From Datnioides undecimradiatus (taxonomy: Eukaryota > Chordata > Actinopteri > Lobotiformes > Datnioididae): 64,000 bases of DNA. Positions 58,248 through 64,000 of the stretch are shown here, piece by piece. The notes beneath the pieces are model-generated. The model ran no database searches. It worked only from the letters and a program-made list of their open reading frames with translations, and was not told where the DNA came from. A program made the translations under genes and the position numbers. The DNA is taken from assembly GCA_008933995.1 (NCBI GenBank), contig WARS01000029.1, positions 8,184,332-8,248,331 on the forward strand. The letters run 5' to 3'. Numbering within the stretch: position 1 is the first letter of the stretch; every line of letters begins with the position of its first letter.

Positions 58248-61200
58248 GCTAACACTTAACAGCTGGATATTGTATTAAGGGTGTATAATCATCCCCTTTC
58301 TGGACATGGCCACCTGTACGTCACCTGGTCTCTGAGGCGATCAGTCTCCTCCTGGTATTCAGCGAGCTGTTTCTTCCACTGCTCCACACTGCTGTTGGCT
58401 TCCTGAAGTGCTGCCACAAGCTTAGCGTTACTGTCCTGCAGGGTGAAGAGTTCAGCCTCCAGGTTTATCTCGCACATGGACCTGAGGAGAAGACAATTCA
58501 TCACTCGTTTTGTTGGCCTGCTTTTTTAGCTTTTACTACTGCATACTGCAGCTGAAAACAATGCTAATGAGAGCAGTGAGAGTGAAACCAAAACAATGAG
58601 CTAAAAGGTGGTAAAACACTCTGTGGAGCAGAGAGGAGCTGCCAAGTCAGGGGATAATTAATATTGATTACGGCAGCTATAAAGTCCTAATGCTGGTCAG
58701 CTGTTCCTGCCTGAAAGAAGCAGAGCTGGTAAGGAAAAACCAGAGCACAATGAGGTAATGGAGTGAAACTTTTATATCATGCTGCACCAGCTGTTTGGAG
58801 ATATTAAGAGGACATTTATTCAATTTTAAGAAGCCATAAGCTTGTGCATTTTAATATTTTCAGAGAAGTCTGAGATAGAAATAGCTGACCAGCTTTTTGT
58901 TTCCTGCTTCCTCCAATTTCAATTATTATATCATTATTTCTTTTGTTTCTCTTTTGCCATTGATGCCTTCGTGGGTTGTTTTGTGTGTATTTTTGAAAAC
59001 AATTCAGCTTATACCCTGCAACATAACAGAGCAGCGTGCACCTCTAACAGTGGAGACCATAGGCTACAATGGAAAAAATAAGATTCACTGGGGATATTTA
59101 ATAAACCAGAGAGCTTAGCTTAAGATGGAGCTTAGGAAGCAGATTCTTCGCCATGACGACCAAACTAACAGCTTGGCATCTGTAAAACTGATCCCCATAG
59201 CAACGGGAGAAAAAGCCTGCGTAGGCTTAGAACAATCATGGAATAAATTTCATTGGATAATAGGTTGTAAAGCAGCACGGCATGAGTGTTTTTCTGCTTC
59301 CCGTTCTCACATGTTAGATTACTGAATGATCAATGATGGGCACCAGGATGACAATAATTATGAGCTGTTAAATTCAGACACACACACACCTGTAGGGAGG
59401 TTTCAAGGCAGAATGCACTGTCTTCTTTGTGGTAAAATGTAAAATGACTGAGTGCTGCTTTTCTAGTGTATCAATGCTGTTACACCTTTAAAGAGCTGAA
59501 AGAGAAACTTTTCTTAATGCAGGAGAAAGAAGGGACACAGTCGTCTATGGGTGAGTTATTTTCTCTGAGGAAAACGCTCAGTCACTGCTGCTAAAGAAAC
59601 ACTTTGTATTTCCTGACTTTTAGTCCACAGAACTGGATCAATGGTTCCCACTCCTGATCCTGAAGCACTGTATGTTTTCCATCTGTCCATACTCTGCCAC
59701 ACACCTGACTATCTCTTGATTGGCTTCAACCAACCTCCTTTACCTTCTGAGTGCAGTGAGAGAGAACCAAAACTATACGTGAGCTAAACAGATTCAGACG
59801 CTGTTGTCACAAAATGTATAGTACTGACACTTTGAATTCACAGCACCTAACTTAGGTACAAATGTTTTCAGTTTACAATATATCGTTCATTTCCTGCTGT
59901 TTGTTCCTCAGTAATGTATCAAATGGCAGTTCTCACAGAAAGAAACCACTCAGTTGTGTTAAGGGTAACAAACTCAGCTCCATGCATGGATAACAGTGTG
60001 CGTTGTTTGTGGAATAAGTCCACAAACAACACATACTGTCACTGTAAAACTTGTTCCCTGTGCCAAGGAGGTCCTGTTTTCACTTTTGTTTGTCAGAGGG
60101 ATATCTCAAAAACCTGTGAACAGCTTTCAGTGAATTCTGGTGAAAAGTCTGGGGCCATGAAAGGGAGAAAAAGTTTTTTTTCCTCTACCTCTTTAAAAAT
60201 GCTTTGCAGTTTAATGGTCTCTAATCACCGTCTCCTTTCCTCCTCTAATAAAGAACCAATGTTCAGAATTTTGAGCGAGTTACATTCACTGTATAGAGCC
60301 TCACAGTGTGCTCTGGGCATTAACATGTGCTCATGCAAGTTAGAGACATTAAACTTTATAAACTCCAATGGATGCAATTTCCATCAAAGAACTCCCAGAT
60401 ATACACATATGCCCCCTCTGTTGTTTGATTTTAATGTGTACTTCATGTCTCTGTGTTTTGTGTATCATTATAGATATAATTATTCTTTCACATGTGTTGA
60501 GGCGAGCCAAATATTCTTTCATAAACATCAGGAGCTCTGAGTGTAAAGTTTCACTGCGTGCTGTCTGTTCCTCTTGTTGCTGTCTCTGTCTTGTCACTAC
60601 AGCTGCAAAATAAATATCCCGAATGAAGAATATGTATGCTGTATAATAAATGTACAAATACTGATTGTAGCAAAGGAGTTGTCAAATAGAATAAAGTATG
60701 TTTTTCCACCATTCGCTCGACTAAAAGCACATTTCATATTGAGCCAAAAGAAGAACTTTATACAGCAGCAGTCAGATGTAAAAACAGTGATGTTTCTAGA
60801 GGAAATGCAGATCACACTGAACATACATCTATATGTACAGATGCACAGATGGTCTTAAGCGTGACTGCGTTAGCTACTGTGTGTGCTCCTTTGAGGAGGA
60901 AGGAAGCTACAAAAGTCTTCAAAAGATGAATAATCATTTAGAAATGACTAAATCTACTCTACTCAATATTGGAGTGGAACAGACGGGTTGAAATATGACT
61001 GAAAGCAAGGGTGTCAACAGATGTGCAAAATAAAACAAAATTTGAAAACTCTTTAAAAGTTCTGTTAGTCTGACCATGTTCTGATCACTGCAGGTTATTA
61101 GTTATTGACGCAAACTAAAAGGATAATCTAGTTTAAACTGCATAAAGATTAACAAACCCAAACTACAAATATAAAATTAAACATTTATTATGGATAATAT

Positions 61201-61428
61201 TCAAGTCATTTAAGCTTTTAAGCTTTCTTTTCTCCAGACATTACGAGACAGATATTAACTACAAAAAAACCCAATAAAACATTGTCATTACCCTTCAGAC
61301 AGCATCTTTTTGACCCGCTCCTTCTCTGCCGTCAGCTCCACTTCAGCACTTTTGCTGCGAAACAGCTTTTCCTCACCTGGCCCGTTGACTGTGAGCAGCG
61401 GTGGAGAATGCCGCTCCTCCGATAACTC
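49469..61428 (-). CDS. homer3: Homer scaffold protein 3, C-terminal part (five last coding exons; 5' exons outside window)
   Basis: Coding exons on the minus strand are 61428-61292, 58481-58325, 52408-52298, 51330-51250 and 49654-49469, joining in frame to 223 residues and a stop. The first carries [15 protein letters not shown] and [11 protein letters not shown], which match the human HOMER3 linker nearly word for word. Next come [13 protein letters not shown] and [17 protein letters not shown], the start of the Homer coiled coil. The last exon ends [20 protein letters not shown], the C-terminal leucine-zipper tetramerisation segment. Homer proteins cross-link group I mGluRs, IP3 and ryanodine receptors and Shank at postsynaptic sites through an N-terminal EVH1 domain. 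That domain is not encoded here; its exons must lie to the right of 64000. The intron after the exon ending at 52298 appears to start GC rather than GT. Homer3 rather than Homer1/2 is supported by the linker and by linkage to arrdc2 and uba52. Confidence 0.93.
49735..49795 (+). repeat. Degenerate GATA/GACA repeat with 'ACTTTATTA' tail
   Basis: GTAGATAGACAGGTGGCTAG then ATGGACAGACAGATGGATAC and TTTATTACTG. Its arrangement matches the fragment at 44505-44565. It is in the homer3 intron just upstream of the last exon. Confidence 0.4.
52555..52785 (+). repeat. Diverged copy C of the same dispersed repeat family
   Basis: It contains GTCATAAACCAAAGTACTGG, then AAACCTGATGGTGGCGCTAC, GGGATCACCAAAGTTATGTC and ATGGTATCCATCCAAGAGCT. 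These correspond to TTAAACCAAAACTATTGATG and the GTTGGCGCTAGAGGAAAAGT segment of copy A. It lies in a homer3 intron. Confidence 0.55.
53979..54012. repeat. (CA)17 microsatellite
   Basis: An uninterrupted CA run in a homer3 intron; a shorter nine-unit run follows at 54153-54170. Confidence 0.97.
55425..55482. repeat. Interrupted (TG)n microsatellite
   Basis: TG units broken by TC and CA/CG steps, in a homer3 intron. Confidence 0.95.
58208..58246. repeat. (GT)19 microsatellite
   Basis: A pure GT run ending 78 bases below the homer3 exon at 58325-58481, close to that exon's donor side. Confidence 0.97.
58482..61291 (-). other. homer3 intron (2.8 kb)
   Basis: Holds the longest open frame of the window (208 codons at 59914-60540, plus strand) and an old repeat-like stretch at 59640-59745. 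No homology recognised. Confidence 0.5.
59640..59745 (+). repeat. Possible old fragment of a fish dispersed element
   Basis: The run GGTTCCCACTCCTGATCCTG followed by AAGCACTGTATGTTTTCC and CCACACACCTGACTATCTCT resembles, with many changes, a common fish repeat that begins 'TTCCCAACCCTGGTCCTCAAGGCACACTGCC' style. The match is from memory and weak. Confidence 0.3.
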
Positions 61429-64000
61429 CTAGACGAAAAGATATGAGATAACAACAACAACAAGAACAGGAAATTAGCTGTTTTGTAAAGCTAAAATCAT
61501 ATTAGCAGGTAATCTGTGAATAAGGCATCAGTTTCATTCTGCAGCAGGGCTTAGACTGCCACCAGGAACCCAAAGAAAAGCATGGTTTGTGAAAGTGTTT
61601 TAGTGGATTGTTTCTTGGAGTCGTTTGGGATTAAAGTGTAAATCCTAACCGGTAACACAGCAGAGGACAAGAGCTCCACACAAGTGGTACGTTTTGTCCA
61701 GTGTGGATGCTCTGAATAACACTAAATGTTATTAAAATATGTTAACACACTCATAAACAAAGATTATTGATGGTGGATGTTACACTGTTAAGGCAGGATG
61801 AAGCACATTAATTGGCTCAGAGGTTCAGGTTTGAGTCGCTGACAGACCCCTTACTGTGTCTACATCCAGACGTTTCATCAGAACATAAATGGACAAGACA
61901 CAGCAGCAGGACAGGACAGAACTCAACCTGTCAGTGTTTGATATGTCCCATCTGGGCTACTGTAAACAGGCTCCATGCAAAGCGAGTCCCCATGTGCGGA
62001 GCCAGGCTGCCTCCTCTTCATGCAGCCTCAGAGATCTGATTGGACTCAACAGGAAATGAGTGAAGGGCTGTTCCTCGCTGAAGTGAAGTGTTGATTTAAA
62101 AAATATGCACATGTGGATATACTGCTGCAGAGTTATTAGTAAGATATTAAGAATTATTAAACTATTACACTTACTGCACATCTGGCTACCGGCTCACTAG
62201 GTGTGCCATATTAATCTTGGCGCCTTTTAGTCTTAATCTTATTTACATTTTGGTACTGGATTGTCAACTCTAGTTGTAATTTTTGAAATGTGAGATAATA
62301 ATGCAAGATGATCTCAATCCTATTTTAAGGTCTATTCAGCAGCTGTTGTGCAGCTCTCAGACATAGCCCATAATCTTCATCAGCAGCTGCAGTTTGCTCA
62401 CGGCAGACTGAAATTTCCATTTTTTTTCTTCATCATCCAGTTTTACAAGTTGAGCTCCATCCTGTCATATCTTGCAGCTATACTATAACACATTTATTAT
62501 CTAAAGATGTAGGAATAGCAAAGCAATGTACTGCTGTGGACGAGGCCAGCGGCAAAATATATTGTAGTCACCTAACAAACACCCCCACTCTGATGGACAC
62601 ATGAAACCATTACATGGCCCTCCCCAAATCCACCAGACAAAGTAATTTTACCCCACAGGACACGGAGGTTGCTGCTCTTTACTGACTTGATCATTTAATT
62701 AGTTTGTGTTATTCTGTGACTTTGATGAATAAAAACTCTCTAAAACACTAAAGTCCCACAATTACAAAAACAAATTAATTAAGGCAGCAACAGACCCGCA
62801 ACTCCTGAGGTCTGCAAAGTAAAATTACTGTTTTTATCAAAGGGATCTGGTGGATGTGAAGAGGAAGGAAGAGGACGGTTAAAATATTCTAAATATAGCT
62901 GATACATAAAGTGATACTGAATTTCATAGGTGGGCCTCCTGTTAGATGGCTGAAATACATTTTGTTGTGGACAGCAACCACAACACCACATTGCATAGCT
63001 TTATACATGGGTACTTCTCCTGCTTCTCCAAGCTGAAAGCCTGCTGACCACCAAATACTGTAGGTAATACACTGGCTATAAACACCCGATCAAAACCTAT
63101 TCCTAAAGTGTATTTTCATGCAGTTTTAGTTGAACTATGGGTTTGATCAGAGATTTAGCTTGAAGGTCTTCAAGCTAATTGTATGAGCCTGAAAGTGAAT
63201 GCTTCATTGGTGGAAGTTACATCTGGAAGATGCTTTTTCTGTCTTTTTTCCCCTGCTCATTAGGACTAGCTCCAAATAAAGGTTAAATAAAATGGGTGGG
63301 TATACGGGACAAGGAGAGCCATTTATCTTTCTCTCATGTCAAACAGAGACTTTGAATATGACATTACAGCCTGCACATGGCTCGACTCCAGCCTGGCACA
63401 GTCAAATCCAACCAATCTGCTTTGATATTTTCCTTTGCTGCTGCCCAGAAATGGGTTCAAGCTTCCTTTCACACAGTTTTATGAACCATTTTCCTTAGTT
63501 TGAGGCCGTGGGCTGAGAGACTGCTCGGTCTCCTTTTTAAAAGCATGCAGATGAATTAGCTTGGGCACATTTCTGTGCCCCTCGTCGCCTTCTGTCTTCC
63601 CTCTGAGTGGAAAAAAAGCTAAACCTGAACTTGTCGACAACCAAGTGCCTCACTGAAGCTTTACAACTGAGCACTTACTGTAGAAAAAGCTTGTATTATT
63701 AATTTGAGTGAGCCTGACTGTATTCCCCTGAGGACAGTGGTTTATTATCTAGAGCTCAGCAGCTCTCTCTGCTCCTCCTTAAGGATAGATATACTACAAG
63801 GAAAACATACAGTTCACTCATGTGGATGATGTGTCCAGAGGAAGGAACCGGAGAGCAGGAGAAATCAAAGCTAAGACAACTCCAGTCTGGCCCCAAAGCT
63901 AACGGATCGGCTGTGCGTATCCCTGAATAATTCATACACTGGATCATGTTTAAGTCATAAACGGGATTACAAATTTACAGCAGTTTTTTTTTTTTCCATA
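61429..64000 (-). other. homer3 intron continuing beyond the window
   Basis: No further homer3 exon was found: the segment that in Homer proteins precedes the linker (EVH1 end, ...KEAARLAREKSQ) is absent up to 64000. The DNA is AT-rich with no other gene recognised. Confidence 0.55.

Larger units (their letters stand above)
52409..58324 (-). other. homer3 intron (5.9 kb)
   Basis: Contains repeat copy C, three CA/TG microsatellites and a C/G-rich patch at 56810-57000. No nested gene is recognised; the longest open frame (123 codons at 55420) is a translated TG repeat. Confidence 0.55.

Overview
The window looks like nuclear DNA from a teleost fish, probably percomorph-like. Four recognisable genes are vertebrate, multi-exon and separated by short to medium introns. 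The intergenic DNA is AT-rich, full of (CA)n microsatellites, and carries teleost-type dispersed repeats: a tRNA-derived SINE, small inverted-repeat elements, and three diverged copies of one long repeat family. I see no bacterial, viral, CRISPR or operon-like structure.

Layout. Positions 1-22600 are gene-poor, with no recognisable coding gene, scattered repeats and one clear SINE near 19.7 kb. arrdc2 (arrestin domain-containing 2) lies on the minus strand with coding exons from 24016 to 27897. A second, equally splice-compatible first exon sits 4.6 kb upstream at 32478-32730 with its own putative promoter near 33.6 kb. A nine-exon minus-strand gene at 35932-40850 encodes a SAXO/TEX45-like putative axonemal protein of about 474 residues. 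uba52 (ubiquitin fused to ribosomal protein eL40) lies on the plus strand, with coding exons from 43872 to 45465. The 3' part of homer3 is on the minus strand at 49469-61428; its five last coding exons are present, and the EVH1-encoding exons must lie beyond the right edge. Everything else is intron or intergenic DNA.

Exon chains were built by hand from splice sites, reading phase and remembered family sequence; all four close in frame. arrdc2 gives 409 residues and uba52 exactly 128. Human ARRDC2, UBA52 and HOMER3 all map to 19p13.11, so their linkage here supports the assignments. The genes do not form a pathway: a trafficking adaptor, a probable ciliary/sperm microtubule protein, a ubiquitin/ribosomal housekeeping gene and a postsynaptic scaffold.

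The main points worth a second look are the alternative first exon of arrdc2, a GC-AG intron in homer3, the multi-repeat SAXO-like gene, and a perfect-structure mariner-type MITE that may supply a poly(A) signal to it. I did not find a convincing previously undescribed biological system.
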